A DNA stretch of 64,000 nucleotides from Methanocorpusculum sp. (GCF_030655665.1 NZ_JAUSPQ010000006.1:280359-344358); one strand, 5' to 3'; numbered from the stretch's first letter, positions 18,035 through 28,646 are shown. A program made the numbers and translations. The notes: generated from the sequence alone by a model not told the origin.

Positions 18035-18789
18035 CGGACACTCACCGTTCCCGAAATATTGGTAAGCGTAACAGCCGTCGTATTCGCTGCTGTATACCAG
18101 ATGTCTTCATTGAATCGAATCGTTTCTCCCGGTGCAAGAGTGAGTGCCGTCTGATTTTTCGCAGCGGCGATGTCCAGCTTGACCGATCCTGATCCGGTCA
18201 CGTAATCCGCTTTAGGCTCTGCATTAAGATTGGTTAGCGTAATCGTTGCAGTATTGTTTCCGATTTCCAGTGACGCCTTCATCGCATCGATCCAGGATTC
18301 GGTATGAGTATCAGCGTATGAATCGCCGTCGAAAACGGTAAGATACGCCGGGGTCTGTATTGATCCAAGCGTCACCCAGACAAGTCCTTTTTCGTAGAGA
18401 TACCCTTGCGGTTTCCAGACGGTTAAGTACGGCGTGTAACTCACGTTCACCGTCGTCAGGGCGATCTCGTTACTGCCTACATGGAGCGTTCCAAGAGATA
18501 CGTTTTGGATCTCCACGGTCCCGCTTGATGTGGACGGCGAGAGCAGGATATCTCCGCCGCCAAGTTTGAATGTTTCGGAGAACACGGCGCTGCGGTCAAG
18601 GGCATACACCGAATCGACATCTCCTGAAAACCGCATGAATGCTTCTTCAACATCTTCTGAATGGAGGATCTCAGCGTTTTGCTTCAGCCCCGGAAGGTAG
18701 GTTGCAGAAAATGATGCCATGCAGATCGCAAGGATCGCTAAGATCAGCATCACGGAAACCACCGTTGATACCCCTGCATCATTTTTCAT
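18031..18789 (-). CDS. Pilin-like protein with type IV pilin N-terminus
   Basis: 252 residues. N-terminus NDAGVSTVVSVMLILAILAI is a pilin-type signal and helix. The large C-terminal domain is Thr/Ser/Val-rich and ends in TNISGTVSVR. It is larger than the flanking pilins and could be a tip or adhesive subunit. It overlaps both neighbours by 4 bases in the pilus operon, so translation is coupled. Confidence 0.82.
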   Translation of the reverse strand: MKNDAGVSTVVSVMLILAILAICMASFSATYLPGLKQNAEILHSEDVEEAFMRFSGDVDSVYALDRSAVFSETFKLGGGDILLSPSTSSGTVEIQNVSLGTLHVGSNEIALTTVNVSYTPYLTVWKPQGYLYEKGLVWVTLGSIQTPAYLTVFDGDSYADTHTESWIDAMKASLEIGNNTATITLTNLNAEPKADYVTGSGSVKLDIAAAKNQTALTLAPGETIRFNEDIWYTAANTTAVTLTNISGTVSVR

Positions 18790-19190
18790 GGTACGACCCC
18801 CGAAAAGATGGTCGACCGTTGTGTCGAAAGACGGACTTCATCTCCCGGTGAAAGCGATTCAACTGTGTACGTAAGGCATCCGCCGAGTTGGAAAATTTCC
18901 GTTGGATACCCAGTTTGATTTGTGAGGGACACAAAGGTAACGTTACGTTTCTCGATTCCGTTATACACAGCGATCGTGAGGTCATCTTTGTCGATCCAGT
19001 CCCCTCCTTTATGCCAGAGGTAAATCGTTTCCGTAGGTACGGAAGGGTTCATTCCTACATTTACGACCTCTTCACGATCGCCGGGAATGAGACCGAGAAT
19101 CGAGACCGCAAAGACCGATACCAGAACCAGAGCTATTACCAGAAGCAACATCTCACCCACAACACTCGTAACTCCATCATCTTTTTTCAT
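18786..19190 (-). CDS. Archaeal type IV pilin-like protein
   Basis: 134 residues. N-terminus KDDGVTSVVGEMLLLVIALV is a class III signal and helix; it carries Glu at the +5-like position (VVGEM), the residue typical of classical type IV pilins and lacking in the VVGVM-type pilins elsewhere in the window. The body contains IYLWHKGGDWIDKDDLTIAV. First of three pilins immediately downstream of the membrane core gene (12-base gap). Confidence 0.85.
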   Translation of the reverse strand: MKKDDGVTSVVGEMLLLVIALVLVSVFAVSILGLIPGDREEVVNVGMNPSVPTETIYLWHKGGDWIDKDDLTIAVYNGIEKRNVTFVSLTNQTGYPTEIFQLGGCLTYTVESLSPGDEVRLSTQRSTIFSGVVP

Positions 19191-19202
19191 TTTTCCTTCC
19201 TC

Positions 19203-20981
19203 CTAGATCAGATACACAAAGGTTATGATCGTCATGATCAACATCACAATCGAATGTTTCAAACCGGCAAGAATCGTATTCGAAGACAACTGACCCGCCA
19301 TGATTCCGGAGAAAAAGGCGAGGATAATTCCAATGTGGAACATGTCGAGTTTGTTTGCCGTAAGATCAAACGAGATATTGAATGAGGAAAAACTCGAAAT
19401 GAACGCGACATTCATTTCATATGCAGCGAATAGATAGATCCCGAATGAGAGGTAGATCACCGCGAGGTACACAAACGAGACGTTCATCCGCTTGTTCTTC
19501 ATTTTTAGATAATGCTCAAGATCGGCCACTGCGATGCCGAGGATCTCCCGGATATAATCCGTGACCTCACTTGCCTTGACGAGAAGCGAGATCGCCCGCT
19601 TTACCGTAGTAAGGCCGATGCGTTCCTCCATCCGAACAAGTGCCCCCGACAGGGATGATCCATATTTCAGTTCTTCTGCCACAATCGAAATCTCTGTTGA
19701 GAGAACGCCGCTCTTATGTCCTGCTATCATGCCAATAGCACCCGGGAGCGTCATACCGATATCCCGCATATCAGCTATCTCCCGGAGAAATTCCGGAAGC
19801 TGTTTTTCGATACGGGTGACATAGCGATTTCGAAGTTCGTAGGCTGCCATCAGGGGAAAGATAGCCGCGATAATGAGGGAACTTAGCAGAACCTGAAGGG
19901 TAAAGACCGGAAAGATGTCCGCAAATATGCCGACATACCAGAGAAGAAAAACGATAAACGTAAGAATCCCCCCCATTACAGCAGCTATAGAATAGTCTGC
20001 AATGAAAAATTTGAGCGGATGCCGGAAGATTTCCTGTATCTTCAATAGATGTTTCCTTTTTTTGATCTGCCTGAGATATTTTTCGTCATCCGGGTGATGA
20101 CCGGCGGCGAGAATCTCTTTGCTGTATTCGGTTTCGGTGATTTCTTTTCTTGTGATCTTGAGGTTATCCGGCGGGAGAATGATGTAGAGAATCACGATCA
20201 GAACTATTGCCCCAAGAGGGAGACCGATATACATAAGAGGCATGATGTTTCCGAGAGTGTTTTGACCAGTGAGATTCTGGGCAACAAGCATAATAATAAT
20301 AGCAATGGGTCCCGCAAGGAATGCGGTTACATAAACCTCGGCGATCATTTCCAAAAACTGCAGGAGTGAGTCCATCTCATTTCGTGCGATTTCCCGGTAC
20401 CCTTCCGACTTTGCATTGAAAAAAGCCGTGAGATTGCCTCCGCTCCGGTGAACGAGAAGGAGATCATTTAAAAGCTCCCGAAAATTATCGGAAGGGGTGA
20501 TCTTTTTTGTCGCTTCGATTGCAGAAACGAGGTCCATGCCGAATAATTCCACATCGCGAACAATCAGACCGCATTCTTTGGAGACTTCACCATAAAGATC
20601 GTCTGCTTCGAAAACGCTTTTGAAGATATCGTAGAGAGGGATCGTTGAAGACAATGCCTGCATATAGGTGATGGCATACGGCAGATCGAGATCGATTTTG
20701 CTTTTTCTCCCGCCAGCTTCAAGGTTCGGGTAGTAGATGAGAGCAAAAAAAATCCCTGTAGGTACAAGGAAAAGAATGAGAATGAAGAGGAACCAGTTTG
20801 GAATGAATGATAAAATGGGTTGCTCTATTTTGAATAGATAAAGAAGGAGCCCGAGAACTGCGATGGAAACAAGAGAAAAAACTGCCGCAAGTACTGACGT
20901 CAGCAGATACTTTTTTGCCGGTTTTGCGATATGGGCCGCCTGCAGATTTCTGGTGAGATTATTCAGGTTCATTTGTCTCAT
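19203..20981 (-). CDS. Type II secretion F (TadC/ArlJ-like) pilus membrane core protein
   Basis: 592 residues with several hydrophobic segments arranged as two T2SSF-like halves (helices near residues 28-50 and 57-80, around 225-275, 335-380 and at the C-terminus). Cytoplasmic loops contain YAITYMQALSSTIPLYDIFK and LREIADMRDIGMTLPGAIGM, the duplicated signature of the ArlJ/TadC platform. It anchors the assembly ATPase and moves pilins into the filament. Overlaps the ATPase gene stop by 4 bases. Confidence 0.9.
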   Translation of the reverse strand: MRQMNLNNLTRNLQAAHIAKPAKKYLLTSVLAAVFSLVSIAVLGLLLYLFKIEQPILSFIPNWFLFILILFLVPTGIFFALIYYPNLEAGGRKSKIDLDLPYAITYMQALSSTIPLYDIFKSVFEADDLYGEVSKECGLIVRDVELFGMDLVSAIEATKKITPSDNFRELLNDLLLVHRSGGNLTAFFNAKSEGYREIARNEMDSLLQFLEMIAEVYVTAFLAGPIAIIIMLVAQNLTGQNTLGNIMPLMYIGLPLGAIVLIVILYIILPPDNLKITRKEITETEYSKEILAAGHHPDDEKYLRQIKKRKHLLKIQEIFRHPLKFFIADYSIAAVMGGILTFIVFLLWYVGIFADIFPVFTLQVLLSSLIIAAIFPLMAAYELRNRYVTRIEKQLPEFLREIADMRDIGMTLPGAIGMIAGHKSGVLSTEISIVAEELKYGSSLSGALVRMEERIGLTTVKRAISLLVKASEVTDYIREILGIAVADLEHYLKMKNKRMNVSFVYLAVIYLSFGIYLFAAYEMNVAFISSFSSFNISFDLTANKLDMFHIGIILAFFSGIMAGQLSSNTILAGLKHSIVMLIMTIITFVYLI

Positions 20982-22621
20982 CTCCGTTCAGATAGAACGA
21001 GGTCCTGAATCGCGGTCTCCACCTCAAGAGGAGTTGTTATTTCGTTTAACCTAAGTTGATCAAGGGTATTTTTCCTATTCATGAGCCGCTTTTCGAGTTC
21101 ATCTTTGGACCAACCATTCTGATAAGCAATACTGTCAAAGACCTTTGACTCTTCAAAGATTTTGACGAATGAGTCGGTTTTATGATCCCAGATAAAAAGC
21201 GGTTTACAGATGATTTTTTCGTCGTTGGTTGAGATTTCGTGGAGTGATAAACAGCGCCGGAATCCTTTTCCTTCACCGTAAAGCAGACCCTGAATGACGA
21301 TGAGGTCGAGAGCTCCAAACATGGCAATAGGCACATTGATGGGATCGTTGGTCAATCGGTTGACTGTTTCGTTGACATTCCCGGCGTGAAGTGTTGAAAA
21401 CGTTGTGTGACCGGTGTTCATTGCCTGAAATAGTGTCTGTGCTTCGGGTCCTCTGACTTCTCCAACGATGATGTATTCCGGCCGCTGACGAAGTGCGGCC
21501 CTGAGGAGTGAGAACATGTCGATGTTTCCGGCAGAGACCGACGCAGTGCTTTCACGGGTCCGCATGGGAAGCCAGTTGATGTGGGGGAGCTGGATTTCAC
21601 GTGTGTCTTCGATAGAAACAATTTTTGCGACATCGGGGATAAAGAACGAGGCTGCGTTCATTGTCGAGGTCTTGCCGCTTGCCGTGCCTCCTGCGATAAT
21701 CATACTTTTTCTGTTTTCGACGGCGAGCCAGATGTATGCCATGAGTTCACTGCTGTATGTCCCTCCGGCGACCAGATCTGCGGGGGTCATAGGATCAGCT
21801 TTGAATTTCCGGATCGTGAACGAACTTCCCTTGGATGAGATAATGTCCGAATAGGTAATTTGCGCACGCGAGCCGTCGGGAAGAGCGGCATCTACCAGCG
21901 GGGTTGTGAGAGATAACTGTTTTCCAGCTTTCTGGGCAAGTTTCAGTACGAATTTGTTGAGTTCGATTTTTTCAAATATACAGTTCGTTTCGATATTACC
22001 GAATCTACTGTGATAGAGGAAGACGGGGATGTCCGCCCCATTGCAGGTGATGTCTTCGATCTTTTCATCGTGGAGGAGCGGATCAAGTTTTCCATAGCCA
22101 AGGAAGTTTCGGTAGAGATAGTAGATGAGTATTTCGACCCTTTCCGAAGAGATCTCTTTGTCGAAGGAGGTGATCGTTTTGATGAGAAGGTCCCGATCCA
22201 TGCGTGCTTCATCACGTTTGCGGGGAGAGTCGTAGATGAGGGTGGATCGCAGGTACTCAAAGCTTTCTTCAAGGATCGCATACTCTTTTTCGCAGAGTTT
22301 TGGTTCAGTGATGAGGTAGCGTATATGATTTTTTCGGTCTTTGAGAATCGTTACGTATGCGTGGGGGGGAGTGAGCCAGTACTGGTCGAGAATTATATCG
22401 TTTGTTTCACAGGGGGGGATCTCTAAAACAACCGGGGGGGTTTCAAATATGATGGCGGAACTCTTTTTTCGGAAGAAACGTGGGAACTTTACGTCTGATT
22501 TTTTCTCTTTCTCCTCTGTTTCGACTGGTTTTTTGAAGAAACGGGAGCGGATCCTGGTCCTGAGATGTTTCTGTTTTTCCTTCCGGGCCTCTTGGGGTTT
22601 CATGCAAGTTTCCTTTTTCAA
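20978..22621 (-). CDS. Type II/IV secretion system assembly ATPase (ArlI/TadA-like)
   Basis: 547 residues. Walker A GGTASGKT at residues 311-318, acidic VSIEDTREIQLPH, Walker B-like RPEYIIVGEVRGPEA and the His box TGHTTFSTLHAGN are all present. The first 50 residues are highly basic and variable. Powers assembly of the adjacent pilins. It heads a five-gene minus-strand operon; the 155 bases upstream (22622-22776) are very A/T-rich and probably hold the promoter. No archaellum accessory genes (arlCDEFGH) accompany it, so an adhesive pilus is more likely than an archaellum. Confidence 0.93.
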   Translation of the reverse strand: MKKETCMKPQEARKEKQKHLRTRIRSRFFKKPVETEEKEKKSDVKFPRFFRKKSSAIIFETPPVVLEIPPCETNDIILDQYWLTPPHAYVTILKDRKNHIRYLITEPKLCEKEYAILEESFEYLRSTLIYDSPRKRDEARMDRDLLIKTITSFDKEISSERVEILIYYLYRNFLGYGKLDPLLHDEKIEDITCNGADIPVFLYHSRFGNIETNCIFEKIELNKFVLKLAQKAGKQLSLTTPLVDAALPDGSRAQITYSDIISSKGSSFTIRKFKADPMTPADLVAGGTYSSELMAYIWLAVENRKSMIIAGGTASGKTSTMNAASFFIPDVAKIVSIEDTREIQLPHINWLPMRTRESTASVSAGNIDMFSLLRAALRQRPEYIIVGEVRGPEAQTLFQAMNTGHTTFSTLHAGNVNETVNRLTNDPINVPIAMFGALDLIVIQGLLYGEGKGFRRCLSLHEISTNDEKIICKPLFIWDHKTDSFVKIFEESKVFDSIAYQNGWSKDELEKRLMNRKNTLDQLRLNEITTPLEVETAIQDLVLSERR

Positions 22622-22776
22622 TATCCATTTAATTTGTAAATGTTAATTATTTGTGTTGAATATTTATTATTTACTTATTGAAATAATTTACTCTTTCTCA
22701 TTATTTTTAGATTCATATTTATTTGTGTTGTCATCTATATTAATTGATGTATGCTCATGGGTTTTACTCGGGCATA

Positions 22777-24696
22777 TTAAACACAAATCCCTGAAGCAAT
22801 TTCATCGAGTTTCATATATTTTGCCCCCATCATTTTTGCGAGTTTTTCCGCATATCCAAGTCTGACGAGTCCTGCTTCACTGTCGAGCATAAGAGATGGT
22901 ATTTTTGCTTTCTGGATACGGTCTGCTATTTTCTTTAGTTCATCCAGAGGTTTTTCCGCAGCAGAACTGACATTTGCTTTTCCATCCGAGATAAGAATCA
23001 ATAGGGGTTTTGTTTTCGGATCGCGACGTATCTCCTGAGATAGCACATCAAAACCCATCTGCAAACCTTTTCCGAGGGGGGTTCTGCCGCCGGTCGGAAT
23101 TACTTTGAGTTTTGTTTCCGCGAGGTCGACACTCGATGTGGGAGACAGGAGAAGATCGGCGCAGTCGCCGCGAAATGTGACGATCCCAACCTTATCGCGT
23201 TTCTGATATGCATCGATCAAAAGGGAAAGGACTGCACCTTTTACTGCAGACATTCGTTTTTTCACACCCATACTGCCACTTGCGTCCACTACAAATATGA
23301 TGGTGTTCCCCGTCTTTTCTTCCATGACACGTTCCCGGATGTCAGAACTGCATATCGTCACAGCAAGATTGCCATCTCGCGATTTCTGATGGGGGGCAGC
23401 CGCACGCAGTGTTGCGTCAAGAGCTATCGTCTTTGGTTTTTCAGGCGGGATCCTGCTGTTTGTATACTTACCGTTTTCACTTTCCGTAGCCGTTCTGCGC
23501 CCCGTGCTTTCCCGTACAATATCGTCGATTCTCAGTTGCGGGGTTAATTCCGATGGTTTTTTCTGAAAAGACGAGTCAGGAGCAAATTGTGTCGTTTTAT
23601 CAGATTCCGGCATCTCTGATTTTAGGGATGGGTCCTCTGACTCGTAAGCTGATCCATCTTTCGGCTGCATTTTTGATTTTTCTATAGAATCATTTATAGA
23701 ATCCTCATTGAGACTCTCATTTGAAAAGGGAGTCTTTTTCATTCGATGAGTCAGTACGAGTTGTGCGGCCTCCCTGACATCATCTTCATCAGGCTCGTTT
23801 TTCCCATAATATGCCGCTAACGTTTTTACGACTTTCATCATCGTAATATCGCCCCGGTGTCCGTCAACTCCTGCATCGATACATATCTGCACAATCATTC
23901 TCAGGAGCGTAGACGGGATTGTTATCTTCGGCAGCATTTCCTGGGCTGTGGTTATTGTATCTGCCAAATCTTTTTCAGATATTGCCCATTTTGCCGAAAA
24001 TGCCTGCGGATCACTCTCGAAGTCCATCCGCCTGCGGATGATTTCCAGGCGTGTATCCGGATTTCGGATACCTTCTATCTCCACACAAAGACCGAATCTG
24101 TCTAATAGCTGGGGACGCAGATCTCCCTCTTCCGGATTCATGGTACCAACCAAAAGAAAAGCTGAAGGGTGAATAAAGGACACACCTTCCCGTTCAACAA
24201 TGTTGATTCCCATTGCAGCTGCATCAAGTAAAACATCAACAATATGATCGTTGAGGAGGTTCACTTCATCAACGTAGAGGATATTTCTATGGGCAAATGC
24301 AAGTATTCCCGGCTCAAACTGTTTATCCCCGGTCTTAATCGCAGCACTGATATCAAGACTCCCGACGACCTTATCCTCTGTCGCAGATATCGGAAGTTCG
24401 ATAACCTGCATCTTTCTTTTTGCGATTTGGAGGTCCTCTTTTTTCCGACATTCTTCACACATTTCATCAGGACGTTCCGGATCGCAGCCAAACATACATC
24501 CAAGGACCACAGCGTGTTCCGGAAGAAGAGCTGCAAGAGAACGGACCGCGGTTGATTTTGCAGTACCGCGCTCTCCTTTGATGAGGACACCGCCAATTCC
24601 CGGATTGATTGCGTTGAGTATGAGGGCCTTTTTCATTGCACTCTGCCCGACGATGGCAGTAAACGGGTAGAGTGAACGGAGATGTATCTCGGACAT
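22777..24696 (-). CDS. ChlI/ChlD-type chelatase subunit (AAA+ plus von Willebrand A)
   Basis: 639 residues. The N-terminal AAA+ domain has Walker A GERGTAKS at 41-48, ILYVDEVNLLNDHIVDVLLD and GTMNPEEGDLRPQLLDRFGL. A charged linker (about 325-440) leads to a C-terminal VWA domain whose MIDAS motif is in FVVDASGSMGV. Fused I+D subunits of this type work with an H/CobN subunit to insert a metal into a tetrapyrrole. The gene diverges from cobN, strongly suggesting a cobalt chelatase pair for cobalamin. A magnesium role is unlikely in a methanogen. The symbol is left blank because naming varies. Confidence 0.9.
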   Translation of the reverse strand: MSEIHLRSLYPFTAIVGQSAMKKALILNAINPGIGGVLIKGERGTAKSTAVRSLAALLPEHAVVLGCMFGCDPERPDEMCEECRKKEDLQIAKRKMQVIELPISATEDKVVGSLDISAAIKTGDKQFEPGILAFAHRNILYVDEVNLLNDHIVDVLLDAAAMGINIVEREGVSFIHPSAFLLVGTMNPEEGDLRPQLLDRFGLCVEIEGIRNPDTRLEIIRRRMDFESDPQAFSAKWAISEKDLADTITTAQEMLPKITIPSTLLRMIVQICIDAGVDGHRGDITMMKVVKTLAAYYGKNEPDEDDVREAAQLVLTHRMKKTPFSNESLNEDSINDSIEKSKMQPKDGSAYESEDPSLKSEMPESDKTTQFAPDSSFQKKPSELTPQLRIDDIVRESTGRRTATESENGKYTNSRIPPEKPKTIALDATLRAAAPHQKSRDGNLAVTICSSDIRERVMEEKTGNTIIFVVDASGSMGVKKRMSAVKGAVLSLLIDAYQKRDKVGIVTFRGDCADLLLSPTSSVDLAETKLKVIPTGGRTPLGKGLQMGFDVLSQEIRRDPKTKPLLILISDGKANVSSAAEKPLDELKKIADRIQKAKIPSLMLDSEAGLVRLGYAEKLAKMMGAKYMKLDEIASGICV

Positions 24697-24771
24697 AGGA
24701 TTATGTATTGTCGTATTACCTATTTGATATTAATCATATTTCATACTCTGTATTTTTAATTTTATATATTT

Positions 24772-24784
24772 TTAGTAATACTAA
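24772..24784. promoter_or_regulatory. Palindrome in the chelatase divergent promoter region
   Basis: TTAGTA-A-TACTAA is a perfect 13-base palindrome next to TATA-like A/T boxes in the 152-base region between the ChlI/D-type gene and cobN. It is placed to control both divergent units. Its regulator is not identifiable from the motif, and in sequence this A/T-rich such palindromes can arise by chance. Confidence 0.3.
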
Positions 24785-24848
24785 TTTTATATTGGTGTTA
24801 CTATTATATTGTTAAACCAAATATATGGTATCGGGAGACGGAGTTGTT

Positions 24849-27800
24849 ATGAATATTACTGCAGTTATGTGGGATGCCTATGTCCCATTAATGAGGGAGG
24901 CGGCAGAAGACTGCGGGGCTTCCCTGAAGATTTATGCTAATAAAAATCTTGAAGAATCGCCGGAACTCTGCTCTGACGTCATCGCATCTGCAGAAAATGC
25001 CGATGTAATATTGATTTATCGAACGACGCACCGATTCTGGGATATACTTCTCGAAGCAATGGAAAAACTCAGGGGGTGCAAACAGATTATCTGTGTCGGT
25101 CATGATATTTCATATTGGTCGTTCTCAACCGTCGAACCGGATGTTGTAACAGAAACCTATCGCTATCTGACTAATAACGGCAGAGAAAATTTTCATAGAC
25201 TGATGTTGTATCTGCAGGTACATTTTGGGGAGAAAAACACTCCTTTCCTGCCGCCGGTCGAGATTCCCTGGCAGGGCATCGTCCACCCGGATGCCGGAGA
25301 CCACATCTTTCCTTCCATAGAAGAGTATCTGGCCTGGTACCCAAAAAATGAGGGAGAGCCGTACGTAGGGCTTCTGATGTCGCGTGTGGTCTGGGTATCT
25401 TCAAACCATTCCATTGAAAGAACTCTCATTGCGTGTCTGGAAAATGAGGAAAACCTGAATGTCATTCCCGTGTTTACCAACTCTATAGAGGATGATACAA
25501 CCGGCTCACTGAATATTGCAGGATGTATAAGCAGATATTTTATTCAAAATGGTATCCCTATCGTAGATGCGGTTATCAAATCCGTTTCCTTCATGGTTGG
25601 AAAAACCACCGGCAGCAGCCCTGCCGATTGGGCAAAATCCGGCACGGAATTACTTACCTCACTTAACATTCCGGTATTTCAGCCGGTTACTGCATTTTAT
25701 GCGACTCTTGAGGAGTGGAGGAATTCGAACGGCCTTTCCGCAGATATTACCTGGACTATCGCAATGCCTGAATTTGAAGGGATGATAGAGCCAATTATTA
25801 TCGGTTCCACACGTTCAGACAAAAGTTCAGAATATGAGCGGGTCGCCCTCTTAGAGCGATGCAGAAAAGTCGCAGCACGCGTTCGTCGGAGGGTGGATCT
25901 TCGCAGAACACCAGCTGCCAAACGCAAAGTGGTCTTTCTTTTGAATAATAATCCATGTGCCGGGGTCGAAGCAAACATCGGGAGTGCAGTTCATCTTGAT
26001 GCAGTGGAAAGCGTTGTTTTGATTCTGCAGCGGATGAAAGATGAGGGATATATCATAGATCCCCCAATCTCCGGAAAAAAACTCACAGAGATGTTCCTTG
26101 TAAAAAAAGCCATATCTGAGTTTCGCTGGACAACAAAATCTGAAATCGTTAAATCGGGAGGTACTGTCTTTCGTATGCCGAAATCCATGTATCAGAAATA
26201 CTTCGATACCCTGAGTCCGGCGGTTAAAGAAAAAATGATTGCAACGTGGGGAGAGCCACCGGGAGAGGGCATGGTCTTAGATGACGAACTGCTCATAACC
26301 GGTCTTTCTTTTGGAAATGTCATAGTTGCAGTCCAGCCGAAACGCGGATGTTTTGGGGCTCAATGTGATGGATCGGTCTGCAAAATACTACACGATCCGG
26401 AGTGTCCTCCAACACACCAGTATCTGGCAACATATTATTATTTTAGTGAGATATTCAAGGCAGATGCCATTGTTCATGTCGGCACGCACGGAAATCTGGA
26501 GTTTCTTCCGGGAAAGGGGACCGCTCTTTCAGGAAACTGCTTTCCTGATATTGCCATCGGCAAGGCACCTCTCCTCTATATTTATAATACTGACAATCCG
26601 CCGGAAGGAACTATCGCCAAACGCCGGGCCTGTGCCACTCTTGTCGGGCATATGCAGAGTGTGATGGATTCTTCTTCCCTCTACGATGAACTGGAAACGC
26701 TTGATCAACTGCTTTCTCAGTACGAAACTGCACGGCTCGACACAGCAAGATGTCACGCTCTGCATCACATGATACTTGATGCGGCTTTTGCATCGAACTT
26801 GACACATCTTGGCATCTCTATGGATATGCCGATGGATGAGGTCGTCAGAAAATGTCATGAAGCTCTCAGCGGAATCAGAAACAGCAGGATAGATGTGGGA
26901 ATGCATATTTTCGGGACATTCCCGAAAGGAGAAAAACGTATACAGATGATATCTTCCATTCTCCGCTACGACAGCGGGGAAAAGACTGCAGCACTTCGCC
27001 CGACAGTGGCAGAAATGTATGGGCTCTCGGTATCCAGTCTCCTGCAAGATCCAGGGTCTTTCAACACAAAATTCGGCATGTCTAACGGTGCACTTATAGA
27101 GTGGCTTGATGAGATAGGTAAAACTGTCGTCCAAATGACTATTCATGGAAATACCGCAGAGGAGATCGCTTATACCCTAAAAACCGCATCTTCCCCTCAT
27201 CTGATGATACTGATGGAGAGGATTTGCGACCTTGATGCACGGATAACCGCGTCGAGTGAGATGGATTCTCTTTTGAATGGGCTTTCAGGCGGATATATCC
27301 TCCCGGGTCCGTCGGGTCTTGCAACACGGGGACATGATGAGATTCTTCCAAGCGGTAGAAACTTTTATTCACTCGACCCGTACCGTGTTCCAACCACTTC
27401 TGCATGGCGTGTAGGCAGTCGGCTTGCAGATGCCTGTATTGATAAATACCTGAATGAAGAGGGCTGTTTCCCCGAAACGATCGCATTCTACTGGATGTCA
27501 AGTGATATTATGACTGCAGACGGCGAGATGATGGCGGAATTATTTTCTCTTCTAGGCGTGGTTCCGGTCTGGGAGAAAAATGGGCAGGTGAGATCATTTT
27601 CAATACTTTCAAAAGAACAACTCACGCATCCGAGGATCGATGTGACGGTCAGGACGTCCGGGATATTGCGGGATAATTTTACGAATGCTATAGATTTGGT
27701 CGATAAAGCCGTCTCTGCAGTTGCCGGACTCGATGAGCCTTTTGAGATCAATTTCGTCCGAAAACATGTTATCCTTGAAATGGATCGGGGATCGGAGTTT

Positions 27801-28646
27801 TCTGCTGCAACGGCGCGTATCTTTTCGGCAAAGCCGGGTGCTTATATTTCGGGAGTGAGTTTAGCTGTTCTCGCAGGTGCGTGGCGTACGGAAAAGGATC
27901 TTGCTGAAATTTACATTTCTGGGAATGGTTATGCTTACGGCAACGGAAGAAATGGGGAAAAGGCACACGAACAGTTCGCAGCGAATCTGGAAACGGTTAA
28001 TGTGACCTTCAACAACACTGTGTCCGATGAACATGATCTATTGGGGTGCTGCTGTTATTACGGGAATCAGGGGGGGATGACTGTTGCATCCCGATATCTT
28101 TCAGGAAAAGAGGTGAAGGCTTATTATGGAGATACGCGGGATGCGGAAGTAGTCACAGTTGGAACTCTTGCCGATGAACTGCGCCGTGTTGTGAGGACGA
28201 AACTGCTGAATCCAAAATGGATTGACGGAATGAAGGAACACGGTTACAAGGGAGCAGCCGATATCATGCAGCGTGTTGTCCGGGTTTACGGATGGGAGGC
28301 ATCAACACAGGAAGTGGATGACTGGATATTTGATGACATCACCGAGACGTTCGTTAACGATCCGGATATGAAACAGTTCTTTGAAGAGAACAATCCATAT
28401 GCCCTGGAAGAGATATCCCGCCGGCTTCTGGAAGCAGAGAGCAGAGGATTGTGGAGTCCGAAGCCGGACGTTCTGGATAAACTTCGGGAGTCTTATGTCG
28501 AGATTGAATCGTGGCTTGAAGAGAAGGCAGGTGACGGAGAGTATCAGGGTGGGTCTGTAGATGTTGTAACCGCTGATGAAGTCGCGGGATGGGGAGATTC
28601 TATTGCTGAAGTCATGGAGAAGATCCACAGGAGAAAAATGCAATGA
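24849..28646 (+). CDS. cobN: Cobaltochelatase CobN-type large subunit
   Basis: 1265 residues from the ATG at 24849, preferred because GGAG precedes it at good spacing; an in-frame ATG at 24825 would add 8 residues. Family features include FLLNNNPCAGVEANIGSAVH, DAIVHVGTHGNLEFLPGKG, LLYIYNTDNPPEGTIAKRRA and a late HDLLGCCCYYGNQGGM segment. Inserts cobalt into a corrin precursor, or acts as the porphyrin-binding H subunit, with the divergent AAA+/VWA protein as motor. Its stop overlaps the start of an ABC ATPase by 4 bases, linking chelation to a transporter. Confidence 0.92.
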   Translation: MNITAVMWDAYVPLMREAAEDCGASLKIYANKNLEESPELCSDVIASAENADVILIYRTTHRFWDILLEAMEKLRGCKQIICVGHDISYWSFSTVEPDVVTETYRYLTNNGRENFHRLMLYLQVHFGEKNTPFLPPVEIPWQGIVHPDAGDHIFPSIEEYLAWYPKNEGEPYVGLLMSRVVWVSSNHSIERTLIACLENEENLNVIPVFTNSIEDDTTGSLNIAGCISRYFIQNGIPIVDAVIKSVSFMVGKTTGSSPADWAKSGTELLTSLNIPVFQPVTAFYATLEEWRNSNGLSADITWTIAMPEFEGMIEPIIIGSTRSDKSSEYERVALLERCRKVAARVRRRVDLRRTPAAKRKVVFLLNNNPCAGVEANIGSAVHLDAVESVVLILQRMKDEGYIIDPPISGKKLTEMFLVKKAISEFRWTTKSEIVKSGGTVFRMPKSMYQKYFDTLSPAVKEKMIATWGEPPGEGMVLDDELLITGLSFGNVIVAVQPKRGCFGAQCDGSVCKILHDPECPPTHQYLATYYYFSEIFKADAIVHVGTHGNLEFLPGKGTALSGNCFPDIAIGKAPLLYIYNTDNPPEGTIAKRRACATLVGHMQSVMDSSSLYDELETLDQLLSQYETARLDTARCHALHHMILDAAFASNLTHLGISMDMPMDEVVRKCHEALSGIRNSRIDVGMHIFGTFPKGEKRIQMISSILRYDSGEKTAALRPTVAEMYGLSVSSLLQDPGSFNTKFGMSNGALIEWLDEIGKTVVQMTIHGNTAEEIAYTLKTASSPHLMILMERICDLDARITASSEMDSLLNGLSGGYILPGPSGLATRGHDEILPSGRNFYSLDPYRVPTTSAWRVGSRLADACIDKYLNEEGCFPETIAFYWMSSDIMTADGEMMAELFSLLGVVPVWEKNGQVRSFSILSKEQLTHPRIDVTVRTSGILRDNFTNAIDLVDKAVSAVAGLDEPFEINFVRKHVILEMDRGSEFSAATARIFSAKPGAYISGVSLAVLAGAWRTEKDLAEIYISGNGYAYGNGRNGEKAHEQFAANLETVNVTFNNTVSDEHDLLGCCCYYGNQGGMTVASRYLSGKEVKAYYGDTRDAEVVTVGTLADELRRVVRTKLLNPKWIDGMKEHGYKGAADIMQRVVRVYGWEASTQEVDDWIFDDITETFVNDPDMKQFFEENNPYALEEISRRLLEAESRGLWSPKPDVLDKLRESYVEIESWLEEKAGDGEYQGGSVDVVTADEVAGWGDSIAEVMEKIHRRKMQ

